A DNA stretch of 64,000 nt from Polaribacter sp. Hel_I_88 (GTDB lineage Bacteria; Bacteroidota; Bacteroidia; Flavobacteriales; Flavobacteriaceae), in NCBI RefSeq assembly GCF_000687935.1, contig NZ_JHZZ01000001.1, positions 806,001 through 870,000 of the forward strand, written 5' to 3'. The notes under the pieces are model-generated. The model was given only the letters and a program-made list of their open reading frames with translations. It was not told the origin of the DNA and ran no database searches. Below, piece by piece: positions 1-9,604 of this stretch. The translations under genes and the position numbers were made by a program. Within the stretch, counting starts at the first letter, position 1. The number at the start of each line of letters is the position of its first letter.

Positions 1-811
1 TATGCAAAACACCATTAGATATAGTACCCAACATAAAAGAATTATCTCTTAAACGAATTCCGCAAAATATTTGATCTTTTGTAAATTCCTTATTTACAGG
101 TGCATCCCATTTACTAACAACATCATTCTCAATAAGAAAAAAACCTTCACTCCTTGTTAAAACCAAATAATTGTTATCAATTTTAAATAGATTTAAAACT
201 AATTTAACGTTATAATCATCTGGAAATTTTGTAATTAAAACCTCTTTTCCGTTTTCTAATTTTACTAGAGTTCCATCTTGTTTAAAAATATAAATAACAG
301 CATCTATCTCAAAAATTCGATAATAATTGTTAAAATCTGTTAGATAATTTATTTCTTCAGTTTCTATATTGTAAAAATAAATTCGATGAAAAGATTGAAA
401 TAAAATCCATTTTTGATACTTTTTGATATTCCAAATATTCTCGTCTTCAAAAAGCTCATTTTCTATTTTTTTTGAGATGGATTTGTAATTTAAAATCCCT
501 TTTTGATCTTTTCTCCAAAAACCAAATTCCATATAAGCTCCACTGTAAATTTTATCTTCATCTGCAAACAAAGATCTAATAACAGTGCTGTTAGAAGAAG
601 GGTTCAGCGTCCATCTTGCTCCATTAAATTCTAATAAACCTTCATTATTGGCAACAAATATGGTTTTGTTTTTATTTTGAGTGATTGCCCAATTTTGGTT
701 TTCAGAACGATAATCCTCTGGTTGGAATTTTAAAATTGGTGGAATTTCTTGACCAATGAAAATGCCAGAAATAAAAAAAAAGAGTAAAAATAGATTCTTT
801 TTAAAACTCAT
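1..811 (-). CDS. Sensor beta-propeller protein, N-terminal part (cut by window edge)
   Basis: The reading frame opens at ATG 811-809 on the minus strand and runs off the left edge of the window, so only about 270 N-terminal residues are seen. The N-terminus is a signal peptide (MSFKKNLFLLFFFISG, cleavage near GQE). After it come short repeated blocks such as NKTIFVANNEGLLEFNGARW and DEDKIYSGAYMEFGFW, which look like blades of the ligand-binding sensor propellers found in Bacteroidota one-component or hybrid two-component regulators (Reg_prop/Y_Y_Y type). Such proteins are usually anchored in the inner membrane, with a periplasmic propeller and a cytoplasmic LuxR/HTH or kinase domain. That C-terminal part lies outside the window, so the output domain is unknown. 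The family assignment comes from repeat character, not from a complete domain. Confidence 0.7.
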   Translation of the reverse strand, partial: MSFKKNLFLLFFFISGIFIGQEIPPILKFQPEDYRSENQNWAITQNKNKTIFVANNEGLLEFNGARWTLNPSSNSTVIRSLFADEDKIYSGAYMEFGFWRKDQKGILNYKSISKKIENELFEDENIWNIKKYQKWILFQSFHRIYFYNIETEEINYLTDFNNYYRIFEIDAVIYIFKQDGTLVKLENGKEVLITKFPDDYNVKLVLNLFKIDNNYLVLTRSEGFFLIENDVVSKWDAPVNKEFTKDQIFCGIRLRDNSFMLGTISNGVLH

Positions 812-826
812 CTTTTCTAAATAGTA

Positions 827-1567
827 TTAAGTTGATAAAATTAAAAATAAACCTGCTGCTAAAACTGCTCCAATAATGGGTCCAAGAACAGGAATCCAAG
901 CATAACTCCAATCGTTAGAAACTTTGTTTTTTATGGGCAATATTGCATGAATTATTCTTGGTCCAAAATCTCTTGCTGGGTTAATTGCATAGCCAGTTGT
1001 ACCTCCTAAAGACAAACCAATTACCCAAACTAAAATTGCAACAGGTAAAGCACCCAAAGAACCTAAACCTATAGGAATTACCCCATTTTCAACATCATTT
1101 AAATTGGCATCTGTAAAATATAAAACCACAAAAACCAGCACAAAACAGCCGATAATTTCACTAATTAAATTGCTGGTGTAATTTCTAATGGCTGGAGAAG
1201 TACAAAAAACAGCTTTTTTTAATTCGCCATTTTTAGTGGCTTTAAAATGGTCTTTATATATTAACCAAGCAAAAAAAGCACCTAACATTGCCCCTATAAA
1301 TTGAGCGATTACATATTCTAAAACCAAAGACCAATCAAACTTTCCTGCAACAGCCAAACCAATACTTACTGCCGGATTTAAATGCGCTCCACTAATTGGC
1401 CCAGCAACAGAAACACCTACAAAAACTGCAAAACCCCAAGCTGTAGTTATTACCATCCAGCCTAAATCGTTTGATTTTGTTTTTTCTAAAACTACATTAG
1501 CCACAACACCTGCACCTAAAAGAATTAATAAAAAAGTTCCTATAATTTCTGCTATAAATGGTGTCAT
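827..1567 (-). CDS. glpF: Glycerol uptake facilitator (aquaglyceroporin)
   Basis: This is a 246-aa MIP-family channel for passive glycerol entry across the inner membrane. Six hydrophobic segments are visible. Both half-helix motifs are present: NPA at residues 64-66 (GAHLNPAVS) and NPARD at 196-200 (GYAINPARDFGPR). The Asp after the second NPAR is typical of glycerol facilitators rather than strict aquaporins. Length is a little short of E. coli GlpF (about 280 aa). It lies downstream of glpK on the same strand across a gap of about 300 bp, so the pair would take up glycerol and trap it as glycerol-3-phosphate. No glpD or regulator is seen nearby. Confidence 0.92.
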   Translation of the reverse strand: MTPFIAEIIGTFLLILLGAGVVANVVLEKTKSNDLGWMVITTAWGFAVFVGVSVAGPISGAHLNPAVSIGLAVAGKFDWSLVLEYVIAQFIGAMLGAFFAWLIYKDHFKATKNGELKKAVFCTSPAIRNYTSNLISEIIGCFVLVFVVLYFTDANLNDVENGVIPIGLGSLGALPVAILVWVIGLSLGGTTGYAINPARDFGPRIIHAILPIKNKVSNDWSYAWIPVLGPIIGAVLAAGLFLILST

Positions 1568-1872
1568 TGGTTTTTAGTTGGTTTTATTTCTCGCAAAAAC
1601 GCGAAGGCGTAAAGTTTTTTACAAGATGTGAGTTATTAAATGTATTTTTTTGATCCTTATTCTCTATGATTTTATTTCTTGTAAAACATAAAAGCACAAC
1701 GTTTATTTCTCTTTTTTTTATGTATTCCTTAATTGTAAGGTTCTTATAGATAAACTTCTTTAAAACGTTTTTATCTTGTCTCTTGTTTCCTTTTCATCCA
1801 CAAGTCGTAAGTTATTTAGTCTTTTCTCTTTCACCTTTTCTCACTTATCTATAAAGAAAACTTACACTAAAG
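1568..1872. other. Gap between glpK and glpF (no gene seen)
   Basis: About 305 bp of AT-rich sequence without a convincing reading frame. It holds a fragment resembling decayed flavobacterial intergenic filler (TCGCAAAAACGCGAAGGCG at about 1591). I see no clear terminator or promoter; it may be a long untranslated spacer between glpK and glpF. Confidence 0.4.
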
Positions 1873-3363
1873 TTATTCAGTCCAAAACTCCAAAGCCTTT
1901 ACAGCTTTATACCAACCTTTTATATTTCTGTTAATTTTTTCTCTTTCTTGTGTTGGTTCAAATTCTTGATCTATTTGCCATATTTCTTGAATTTCTTCTT
2001 CGCTCTTCCAAAATCCAACAGCTAAACCAGCTAAAAAAGCAGCACCCATTGCTGTAGTTTCTACAACTTTTGGTCTAATGGTTTTTGTGTTTAAAACATC
2101 TGCTTGAAACTGCATTAAGGTATTATTTACAGTGGCTCCACCATCAACTCTTAATTCTTTAATTTTAATTTCAGCATCAGCTTCCATCGCTTTTAAAATA
2201 TCCATAGATTGGTAAGCAATTGCATCTAAAGTTGCTCTGGCAATATGTGCATCTGTAGAGCCTCTTGTGATTCCAAAAATTGTTCCTTGCGCTTTTTGAT
2301 TCCAATAAGGAGCACCTAAACCTGCAAATGATGGCACAAAATATACTCCATCTGCATCTTTTACCGAATTTGCTAAAGTTTCTACTTCAGATGAATTTCT
2401 GATAATTTTTAAGCCATCTCTTAACCACTGAACTGCTGCACCTGCAATAAAAACACTTCCTTCAAAAGCATACGTTGTTTTATTGTTGATTTTCCAAGCA
2501 ACCGTAGTTAAAAGATTATTTTTAGATTGTATAGGTTTATCTCCAATATTCATCAACATAAAACAACCTGTTCCATAGGTGTTTTTTACCATGCCTTTTT
2601 TGGTACACATTTGCCCAAAAAGAGCAGCTTGTTGGTCTCCAGCAATTCCTGCAATTGGAATATTACAGTCAAAAAAAGTGGATTTTGTGTGTCCGTAAAT
2701 TTCGCTCGATTGTTTTACTTCTGGCAACATCGATTTTGGAATTGTTAACAAGTCTAACAATTCATCATCCCAAGTCATGGTATTAATATTGAACAATAAT
2801 GTTCTAGAGGCGTTTGTAACATCTGTAATGTGTTTTTTCTTTTTAGAGAAATTCCAAACTAACCAAGAATCGATGGTTCCTAATAGCAAATCTCCTTTTT
2901 CTGCACGTTCTCTTGCGCCATCAACATTGTCTAAAATCCATTTTACTTTGGTTCCCGAAAAATAAGAATCGACAACTAAACCTGTTTTTTTAGTAATCAT
3001 TTCAGCTTTTCCTGCTGCTTTTAATTCATCACAATACTCAGAAGTTCTTTTATCTTGCCAAACAATAGCATTGTAAACAGGTTTGCCTGTATTTTTATCC
3101 CAAACTACCACAGTTTCTCGCTGATTTGTAATCCCGATTGCAGCAATATCTTCCATTTCTAAACCTTTGCTTGCAATGGCTTCTGCAGCAACTCCTGCTT
3201 GTGTAGACCAAATTTCTACAGCATCATGCTCTACCCAACCTGGCTGAGGAAAAATTTGTGTAAATTCTTTTTGTGCAACCGATCTTATAGTTCCTTTTTT
3301 ATCAAAAACGATGGCTCTAGAACTTGTTGTTCCTTGGTCTAATGCTAAAATATATTTGCTCAT
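1873..3363 (-). CDS. glpK: Glycerol kinase
   Basis: This 496-aa FGGY-family kinase phosphorylates glycerol to sn-glycerol-3-phosphate with ATP in the cytoplasm. The N-terminal ATP-binding motif [10 protein letters not shown] (residues 9-18) is present, as are the [13 protein letters not shown] block, the substrate region with WLVWNFS, the [13 protein letters not shown] motif and the C-terminal FGGY signature region around [20 protein letters not shown]. Length equals the family norm of about 500 aa. The gene is followed on the same strand by glpF, the normal functional partner. Nothing looks broken. Confidence 0.96.
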   Translation of the reverse strand: MSKYILALDQGTTSSRAIVFDKKGTIRSVAQKEFTQIFPQPGWVEHDAVEIWSTQAGVAAEAIASKGLEMEDIAAIGITNQRETVVVWDKNTGKPVYNAIVWQDKRTSEYCDELKAAGKAEMITKKTGLVVDSYFSGTKVKWILDNVDGARERAEKGDLLLGTIDSWLVWNFSKKKKHITDVTNASRTLLFNINTMTWDDELLDLLTIPKSMLPEVKQSSEIYGHTKSTFFDCNIPIAGIAGDQQAALFGQMCTKKGMVKNTYGTGCFMLMNIGDKPIQSKNNLLTTVAWKINNKTTYAFEGSVFIAGAAVQWLRDGLKIIRNSSEVETLANSVKDADGVYFVPSFAGLGAPYWNQKAQGTIFGITRGSTDAHIARATLDAIAYQSMDILKAMEADAEIKIKELRVDGGATVNNTLMQFQADVLNTKTIRPKVVETTAMGAAFLAGLAVGFWKSEEEIQEIWQIDQEFEPTQEREKINRNIKGWYKAVKALEFWTE

Positions 3364-3454
3364 AATTGTATAGTTTCAAAGTTTTTGGTTTAAAATTTAA
3401 AAAATCTTCCTCGTAATTATTTTTTTTGATGAAAAGATGAATACTTAAAAAAAT

Positions 3455-3593
3455 GCCACGAATTCACGAATTAAAAAATCTATTTTACTGAATAAATTGA
3501 GAAAAATTACACCAATTTTAAAAAATTCCAAAGGAATTTTACATTTGTGAAATAATTTTTGTTTTCAACAATTAAAATTCGTGAATTCGTGGC
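3455..3593. repeat. Inverted repeat pair, 18-bp arms, possible MITE-like element
   Basis: GCCACGAATTCACGAATT at 3455-3472 is repeated as its exact reverse complement at 3576-3593, enclosing about 103 bp of AT-rich DNA without a reading frame. It sits in the gap upstream of glpK and downstream of the sulfatase gene. The perfect arms suggest a small non-autonomous element or a long RNA hairpin; no target-site duplication was established. Confidence 0.6.
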
Positions 3594-3635
3594 TAATTGA
3601 TTCAAAATGCGAATACAAGTATCGAACATAAAATA

Positions 3636-5117
3636 TTAATATTTCCCATAATTAGTTTCATACCAATTATTGTAAGCAAGTTCTAATTCTTTTACAATTT
3701 TTGGATGTTCTTTTGAAACATCAAAACGCTCTCCTGCATCTTTATTAATATTGAATAATTTTAATTCCTTGTTGTCTACAATTGGAGCAATATAATAAGC
3801 TGTTGGTTCACTTTTCCAGTGATTTTCTTTGGCATTTGTCAATTTCCAATCTCCTTTTCTAACAGCCCAGTTTTTTTGCCATTTCCAAACTAACAAACGT
3901 TCTGAATCAGTTTCAGCAAGTAAATCTTGTCCATCTAAAGTAGCATCATTTAAAGTAATTCCAGCTGCATTTACCAATGTTGGCAAAATATCAGTAGCAG
4001 AAACATACGCATCTTGTGTGGAATTTGCTGCTACTTTTCCATCCCAAACCAAAGCCATTGGAACTCGAATTCCACCTTCCCAAAGCGAATATTTACCACC
4101 TGTTAATGGGCTATTGTTTGAACCTGTTAAAGGCGAACCTCCATTATCAGAAATAAAAACAATAATAGTTTCTTTGTCTATTTTTTCTTCGGATAAAACA
4201 TCTAAAACTCGACCAATATTATCATCTAAACAATTTAAATTTGCTAGATAATATTTTCTCAAATCGTCTGAATTTATAGCACCAACTCTAGAATATTTAT
4301 CATAATAAGCAGCATAAGTTCCTGCTTCTTTTGTTCCATAAGCAATTAAACTATCTGGGTGATAATTAGGAATTTCCTTGACGCCATATTTGTCTAAATA
4401 TTTCTTTGGTACTTCATGTATTAAATGATGTACAGCACTATAAGAAAGCATTAAAAAAAATGGTTTTTCTTGATTTCTTTTTTTGATGTAATCAATAGCT
4501 TCATCAGAAAAAATATCTGTTAGATAGCCTTCTTCGTAGCTTTTTTCTTTGTCATTATGCATTAAAGGCCCTAACAAAGCACTTGTACCAAAAGGATCTG
4601 GAGTTATATCTTTAATTTTTTGAGAGTTTAACCAATAGTCATGTGCATGTGCACTGAAACCTAAAAACTCATCAAAACCATGATTTGTTGGGTATTCTCT
4701 CACATTATTTTTATGAAAATTTCTACCCAAATCATTCTTCCCAATTTTTGCAGTTGCATAGCCTGCTTGCTTTAAATATTCTGGAAGTGTTTTTACAGAA
4801 TCTGGCAATCCTGGACCCCAACTTGCAGGTTTATCCCATCTAAATTGATTCTTACCCGTTAAAAAACCCGCTCTTGAAGGACTACAAACTGGTGCAGTAA
4901 CATAAGCTTGTGTATATACTTTTCCACTTTTGCCCAATCTTGTAATATTGGGTGTAGATACATTTGATTCATTGATATTAAAAGGTGTAAAATCGGAATA
5001 TCCTTGATCATCAACAACTATAAAAAGAATGTTTGGTTTTTTTGAAGTTTCTACTTTTTGATCTTTTGTACAAGAAACAAAAAAAAGTACTGCAACAATA
5101 TATAGTAGTTTTTTCAT
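3636..5117 (-). CDS. Sulfatase lipoprotein (arylsulfatase type)
   Basis: This 493-aa alkaline-phosphatase-superfamily sulfatase hydrolyses sulfate esters, in marine flavobacteria usually from sulfated polysaccharides. The N-terminus is a lipoprotein signal (LFFVSC, Cys16), so it is probably anchored in the periplasm or at the cell surface. Metal-binding NILFIVVDDQGY (about residues 29-40) and the formylglycine signature C78-S-P-S-R82 are present; Cys78 would be oxidised by a maturase. The VFISDNGGSP block near residue 323 supplies further metal ligands. Length is normal for the family. It stands alone here with no glycoside hydrolase or SusCD pair beside it, so the substrate cannot be told from context. 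Confidence 0.9.
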   Translation of the reverse strand: MKKLLYIVAVLFFVSCTKDQKVETSKKPNILFIVVDDQGYSDFTPFNINESNVSTPNITRLGKSGKVYTQAYVTAPVCSPSRAGFLTGKNQFRWDKPASWGPGLPDSVKTLPEYLKQAGYATAKIGKNDLGRNFHKNNVREYPTNHGFDEFLGFSAHAHDYWLNSQKIKDITPDPFGTSALLGPLMHNDKEKSYEEGYLTDIFSDEAIDYIKKRNQEKPFFLMLSYSAVHHLIHEVPKKYLDKYGVKEIPNYHPDSLIAYGTKEAGTYAAYYDKYSRVGAINSDDLRKYYLANLNCLDDNIGRVLDVLSEEKIDKETIIVFISDNGGSPLTGSNNSPLTGGKYSLWEGGIRVPMALVWDGKVAANSTQDAYVSATDILPTLVNAAGITLNDATLDGQDLLAETDSERLLVWKWQKNWAVRKGDWKLTNAKENHWKSEPTAYYIAPIVDNKELKLFNINKDAGERFDVSKEHPKIVKELELAYNNWYETNYGKY

Positions 5118-5237
5118 AAAGTAGTTTTTAATCGATTTTCAAATCTATAAATAAAATTGATAAAAACAAGAAATCTGCAAATTATAAATCCTTTTTTTAC
5201 AGATATATCAATAAAAAGACCATTTGTTTTCTGCCAA

Positions 5238-5273
5238 TTTGTCATTATTTTTTCATTTTTGGTTGTATATTTG
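5238..5273 (+). promoter_or_regulatory. Candidate miaB promoter
   Basis: TATATTTG at 5266-5273 fits the Bacteroidota -7 box TAnnTTTG. A TTTG at 5238-5241 could be the -33 box, but the 24-bp spacing is slightly long. The ATG of miaB is at 5291. Confidence 0.4.
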
Positions 5274-5290
5274 CAGTTCATTTTTTTACT

Positions 5291-6745
5291 ATGGAGCAAA
5301 TCGAAAAAGTAATCGACGAAAAAATTCAAGGAAAAGCGTTGATTACTGAAAATAAAAAGGAAAACACTAAAAAACTATTTATTGAAAGCTATGGCTGTCA
5401 AATGAATATGAATGATAGTGAAATAGTTGCTGCAATTTTAGATAAAGAAGGGTATAACACCACAAATATCTTAGAAGAAGCAGATTTAGTATTGGTAAAT
5501 ACGTGTTCAATCAGAGAAAAAGCTGAAACTTCCGTTAGAAAAAGATTACAGAAATACAATGCTGTAAAACAAGTAAACAAAAACATGAAAGTTGGTGTTT
5601 TAGGTTGTATGGCTGAACGTTTAAAAGAAAAGTTTTTAGAGGAAGAAAAAATTGTGGATTTGGTTGTTGGTCCAGATGCCTATAAAGATTTACCAAACTT
5701 ATTAGAAGAAGTTTACGAAGGTAGAGATGCAGTAAATGTAATTTTATCGAAAGAAGAAACGTATGGAGATATTTCTCCAGTTCGTTTAAATAGTAATGGT
5801 GTTACTGCGTTTGTATCGATTACAAGAGGTTGTGATAATATGTGTACTTTTTGCGTGGTTCCTTTTACAAGAGGAAGAGAAAGAAGTAGAGATCCAAAAA
5901 GTATTTTAGAGGAAATTCAACAAATGGTTGATAAAAACTTTAAAGAAATTACATTGCTTGGCCAAAATGTAGATAGCTTTTTATGGTATGGAGGAGGTTT
6001 AAAGAAAGACTTTAAAAAGGCTTCTGAAATGCAACAAGCAACTGCTGTTGGTTTTGCAGAATTGTTAGACATGTGTGCTACAAAATTCCCAAAAACACGT
6101 TTTAGGTTTTCAACATCCAATCCTCAAGACATGAGTTTAGATGTAATTCATGTAATGGCGAAACACAAAAATATTTGTAAATATTTACATTTACCTGTTC
6201 AAAGTGGCTCTAATGCTATGTTAAAGGCGATGAACAGACAACATACTCGTGAAGAATACATGGAATTGGTGGATAATATTTTTAAGATTATTCCAGAAAT
6301 GTCTTTATCTCAAGATATGATTGTTGGTTTTTGTGGCGAAACTGAACAAGATCATCAAGATACTTTAGAGTTGATGAAATATGTAAAATACGACTTTGGT
6401 TTTATGTTTGCGTATTCTGAAAGACCAGGAACTTTAGCTGGTAATAAAATGGAAGATGATGTACCTTTTGCTACTAAAAAAAGACGTTTACAGGAAATTA
6501 TCGACTTACAACAAGAACACGCTTTATTTAGAACACAACAACATTTAGGAAAAACTGAAGAGTTTTTAATTGAAGGTACTTCAAAGAAAAATCCTAACGA
6601 ATGGAAAGGAAGAAACACGCAAAATACAGTGGCTGTTTTTGACAAAGGTGATTATAAATTAGGTGACTTTGTAATGGTAAAAGTTGAAGACTGCACCTCT
6701 GCAACTTTAAAAGGAACTGTTGTTGGGTATTCTGATAATAATTAA
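5291..6745 (+). CDS. miaB: tRNA-2-methylthio-N6-dimethylallyladenosine synthase
   Basis: This 484-aa radical-SAM methylthiotransferase converts i6A37 to ms2i6A37 in tRNAs reading UNN codons. The N-terminal UPF0004 domain carries the second iron-sulfur cluster ligands Cys36 (ESYGCQMN), Cys72 (NTCSIREKAE) and Cys106 (GCMAERL). The radical-SAM cluster motif is C181-x3-C185-x2-C188 (RGCDNMCTFC). A C-terminal TRAM domain follows (about residues 410-484). An N-terminal extension of roughly 25 residues precedes the conserved core. The start at ATG 5291 is preceded by a plausible -7 box. Downstream on the same strand, after a repeat-rich gap, lies a sigma-54 activator gene. Confidence 0.96.
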   Translation: MEQIEKVIDEKIQGKALITENKKENTKKLFIESYGCQMNMNDSEIVAAILDKEGYNTTNILEEADLVLVNTCSIREKAETSVRKRLQKYNAVKQVNKNMKVGVLGCMAERLKEKFLEEEKIVDLVVGPDAYKDLPNLLEEVYEGRDAVNVILSKEETYGDISPVRLNSNGVTAFVSITRGCDNMCTFCVVPFTRGRERSRDPKSILEEIQQMVDKNFKEITLLGQNVDSFLWYGGGLKKDFKKASEMQQATAVGFAELLDMCATKFPKTRFRFSTSNPQDMSLDVIHVMAKHKNICKYLHLPVQSGSNAMLKAMNRQHTREEYMELVDNIFKIIPEMSLSQDMIVGFCGETEQDHQDTLELMKYVKYDFGFMFAYSERPGTLAGNKMEDDVPFATKKRRLQEIIDLQQEHALFRTQQHLGKTEEFLIEGTSKKNPNEWKGRNTQNTVAVFDKGDYKLGDFVMVKVEDCTSATLKGTVVGYSDNN

Positions 6746-6987
6746 ATCCCATCCTTAATCCTTCCCAAAGGGAAGGAAACTGTTGTGGAAAACATAAAAA
6801 GAAGAACAAAATTGAGAACAGAAGAGTGTTTTTCCCCTTTGGGGAATTAAAGGGGATAAAATCCCATCCCTAATCCTTCCCAAAGGGAAGGGAATTCCAA
6901 TATTATGGATAAAAAAGATAAGGTAATATAATTTAGAAAAAGAAATAACACAAGAGTGTTTTCCCCTTTGGGGAAATTAAAAGGGGC
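6746..6987 (+). repeat. Tandem pair of intergenic palindromic elements
   Basis: Two successive copies of about 110-130 bp fill the miaB to regulator gap (about 6746-6857 and 6858-6987). Each starts with a CCCATCC(C/T)TAATCCTTCCC block carrying the palindrome CTTCCCAAAGGGAAG and ends with GAGTGTTTT(T)CCCCTTTGGGGAA followed by TTAAAGGGG. The palindromes would form stable hairpins and could act as terminators. An inverted fragment of the same element lies at 17136-17165, so it is a dispersed repeat. Confidence 0.75.
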
Positions 6988-6993
6988 CTTTTT

Positions 6994-8217
6994 ATGGAAA
7001 ACATACAAGCATTAAAACAACGTTTTGGAATTATTGGAAACGATATTCACTTAAACAGAGCATTAGAAAAAGCAGTAAGAGTTGCTCCTACTGATATTTC
7101 TGTTTTGGTAACTGGAGAAAGTGGTGTTGGTAAAGAAAATATTCCGAAAATAGTACATTCACTATCACATAGAAAACATGCAAAATATATTGCTGTAAAT
7201 TGTGGTGCAATTCCTGAAGGAACAATTGACAGTGAACTTTTTGGTCATGAAAAAGGCGCTTTTACAGGAGCAACTCAAGACAGAAAAGGTTATTTTGAAG
7301 TTGCTGATGGTGGAACAATTTTTTTAGATGAAGTTGGTGAATTACCCTTAACAACCCAAGTACGCTTGTTACGTGTTTTAGAAAATGGCGAATTCATAAA
7401 AGTAGGTTCCTCTAAAGTACTAAAAACGAATGTTAGAATTGTTGCTGCTACCAATGTAAATATGCAAGAAGCCATTCAAAAGGAAAAATTTAGAGAAGAT
7501 TTATATTACAGATTAAGTACTGTAGAAATCCATTTGCCAGCTTTAAGAAATAGAAATGAAGATATTCATTTACTGTTTAGAAAATTTGCAGCAGATTTTG
7601 CTCAAAAATACAGAATGCCTTCCATTCGTTTAGATGATAATGCTATCACAGTTTTACTAAATTATCGTTTTCCAGGGAACATTCGTCAGCTTAAAAATTT
7701 AGCAGAACAAATTTCCGTAATTGAAGAAGAAAGAGTGGTTTCTGCTCAAAAATTACAGCAATATTTACCTAATAACAAAGGTAACTTTCCTGCAGTTGTT
7801 GGTGGTAAAAAAGAGAACGATTTTTCTACAGAGCGTGACATTATGTATAAAATTTTGTTTGATATGCGTAATGATATCAACGATTTAAAGAAATTGACGT
7901 TAGATTTGATGCGAAATGGAAATATTGAAGAAGTTCAAGAAGAGAATCATCATTTATTAGAAAAAATTTACAGCAATAAAGAATTAAAAGATAGTGATAT
8001 TGAAGTGATGAATATTCCTCAAAATTCTACTGCTGATAAAGAGTATGATTTTATAGAGACTATTGAAGAAGATGAATCTTTATCTTTACAAGACAAGGAG
8101 ATTGAAATGATTAAAAAGTCTTTAGAAAAAAACAACAATAAACGTAAATTAGCAGCGAAAGAATTAGGTATTTCAGAAAGAACACTTTACAGAAAAATTA
8201 AACAATACGATTTATAG
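6994..8217 (+). CDS. Sigma-54-dependent transcriptional activator (AAA+, Fis-type HTH)
   Basis: This 407-aa enhancer-binding protein lacks an N-terminal receiver or sensor domain: the AAA+ domain starts almost at once. Visible motifs are Walker A GESGVGKE (41-48), the sigma-54 contact loop GAFTGA (88-93), Walker B GGTIFLDE (106-113), and a C-terminal Fis-like helix-turn-helix ending KELGISERTLYRKIKQYDL. A charged linker of about 90 residues joins the ATPase to the HTH. It would remodel RpoN-RNA polymerase at -24/-12 promoters. In flavobacteria this gene commonly sits between miaB and the lptE-secG block, as here, and its target regulon is usually unknown. Without a receiver domain its activity is probably set by expression or a partner. 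Confidence 0.93.
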   Translation: MENIQALKQRFGIIGNDIHLNRALEKAVRVAPTDISVLVTGESGVGKENIPKIVHSLSHRKHAKYIAVNCGAIPEGTIDSELFGHEKGAFTGATQDRKGYFEVADGGTIFLDEVGELPLTTQVRLLRVLENGEFIKVGSSKVLKTNVRIVAATNVNMQEAIQKEKFREDLYYRLSTVEIHLPALRNRNEDIHLLFRKFAADFAQKYRMPSIRLDDNAITVLLNYRFPGNIRQLKNLAEQISVIEEERVVSAQKLQQYLPNNKGNFPAVVGGKKENDFSTERDIMYKILFDMRNDINDLKKLTLDLMRNGNIEEVQEENHHLLEKIYSNKELKDSDIEVMNIPQNSTADKEYDFIETIEEDESLSLQDKEIEMIKKSLEKNNNKRKLAAKELGISERTLYRKIKQYDL

Positions 8218-8317
8218 AATTCAATATTTAAAATTTAAAATTCCGAGTTTTCGTTAATACTCGAAACTTTGAACCTTGAACATTGAATCTTAAATCTTGA
8301 ACCTTGAAGAATTAATT

Positions 8318-8812
8318 ATGAAAAAAATAATTTTATCACTCATTATAGTAGCAACTTTTATAGGTTGTGGTGTGTACGGATTTTCTGGTGTAAACACAGA
8401 TGCAGAATCAATTCAAATTGATTTTTTCCCAAATCAAGCACAATTAGTAGAACCTGTTTTAACACAGCGTTTTACAAATGATCTGCAAGATTTATACACG
8501 CGCCAAACAAATTTAACACTTACAAATAGTAAAGCAGATTTGTATTTAAGTGGCGAAATAACAGGCTATAGAGTAACACCCATGAGTGGAACTGCAGACC
8601 AAACTGCTGCTCAAAACCGATTAACAGTAACAGTAAATGTTCGTTTTGCAAACAGATTAAAAGAAAAGGAAGACTTTGAAAAAAGCTTTTCTTTTTATGC
8701 TGATTTTCCAGCAAATGCACAGTTAGTTGGTGGGGTTTTAGAAACTGCGTTAGATGAAATTATAGAAAGAATTACACAAGATATTTTTAACGCTACTGTT
8801 GCAAAGTGGTAG
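8318..8812 (+). CDS. lptE: LptE-family LPS-assembly lipoprotein
   Basis: This protein of about 164 aa starts at ATG 8318; a frame-extending TTG at 8297 would add seven residues before the lipoprotein signal and is unlikely. The signal ends at a lipobox (VATFIGC, Cys17). The mature part alternates strands and helices (SIQIDFFPNQAQLVEPVLTQ, then LYLSGEITGYRVTP, then a C-terminal helix), as in the Bacteroidota LptE family. Such proteins plug the LptD translocon in the outer membrane and help insert lipopolysaccharide. Its place between the sigma-54 activator and the TPR-like gene/secG supports the assignment. Confidence 0.85.
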   Translation: MKKIILSLIIVATFIGCGVYGFSGVNTDAESIQIDFFPNQAQLVEPVLTQRFTNDLQDLYTRQTNLTLTNSKADLYLSGEITGYRVTPMSGTADQTAAQNRLTVTVNVRFANRLKEKEDFEKSFSFYADFPANAQLVGGVLETALDEIIERITQDIFNATVAKW

Positions 8813-8851
8813 AGGAAGTTGGAAGTTGGAATAAAAAAGTAAAAAACAAAG

Positions 8852-9604
8852 TTGAAAAAAGATAGTTTCATCAATATATTAGATAAAAAACAAACTATTC
8901 AGCAAGTAGAAACTGCCGAGTTAAAAACTGTTGTAGATGAATTTCCTTATTTTCAAACTGCAAGAGCTCTATATTTAAAAGGTTTACAAAATCAAGATAG
9001 TTTTAAATATAATAACGAACTAAAAACAACTGCAGCTCACACTACTGATAGAACTGTTTTGTTCGATTTTATTGTATCGAATAAATTTAATACTCCTAAA
9101 AAAGAAATTCATCAACAATTAATCGAAAAGATTGCTGAAGAAAACAAGCCTAAAAGTAGCATCAACATTAAAAGTATTGCTAAAAAAACATCCGTAGAAA
9201 AAGTTGAAAAACAATTAAAAGTTGGCAAACCAATTTCTTTTACAAATGATGAAAATTATTCTTTTAATCAATGGTTGCAATTATCTACAAAAAAACCAAT
9301 TATTAGAGAGGCTTCCGAAGAAAAAAACAGTGATGAAAATCAGGAAATTATAGAAAAATTTATTCAAAATAATCCTAAAATAACACCTCTTTCTAAAGAC
9401 AAAAGTGTCTCTATTGCTATAGCAAAAAACAAACAAGATTCCTCTTTAATGACGGAAACTTTAGCAAAAGTTTATTTGGAGCAAAAAAAATACGAAAATG
9501 CAATACAAGCATATAGAATTTTAATTTTGAAATATCCAGAAAAAAGTGGTTTCTTTGCAGACCAAATTAAAAGAATACAAATTTTACAAAAAAATAAATC
9601 ATGA
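8852..9604 (+). CDS. TPR-like protein of unknown function upstream of secG
   Basis: This 250-aa protein probably starts at TTG 8852; no in-frame ATG is better placed. The N-terminal half is helical and charged (about residues 1-80), followed by a Lys/Ser-rich linker. The C-terminal segment ETLAKVYLEQKKYENAIQAYRIL (shown in part, about residues 205-230) has the spacing of one tetratricopeptide repeat, continuing into ILKYPEKSGFFADQIKRI. No signal peptide is seen, so it is probably cytoplasmic. It overlaps secG by four bases (ATGA) and is translationally coupled to it. The gene is a regular neighbour of lptE and secG in Flavobacteriaceae, but its role is not established. Confidence 0.75.
   Translation: MKKDSFINILDKKQTIQQVETAELKTVVDEFPYFQTARALYLKGLQNQDSFKYNNELKTTAAHTTDRTVLFDFIVSNKFNTPKKEIHQQLIEKIAEENKPKSSINIKSIAKKTSVEKVEKQLKVGKPISFTNDENYSFNQWLQLSTKKPIIREASEEKNSDENQEIIEKFIQNNPKITPLSKDKSVSIAIAKNKQDSSLMTETLAKVYLEQKKYENAIQAYRILILKYPEKSGFFADQIKRIQILQKNKS

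Noticed and set aside
5114..5329. Reverse 71-codon frame between the sulfatase and miaB genes
   Set aside because: It covers the miaB promoter and start in antisense and overlaps the sulfatase start; composition is typical of AT-rich spacer.
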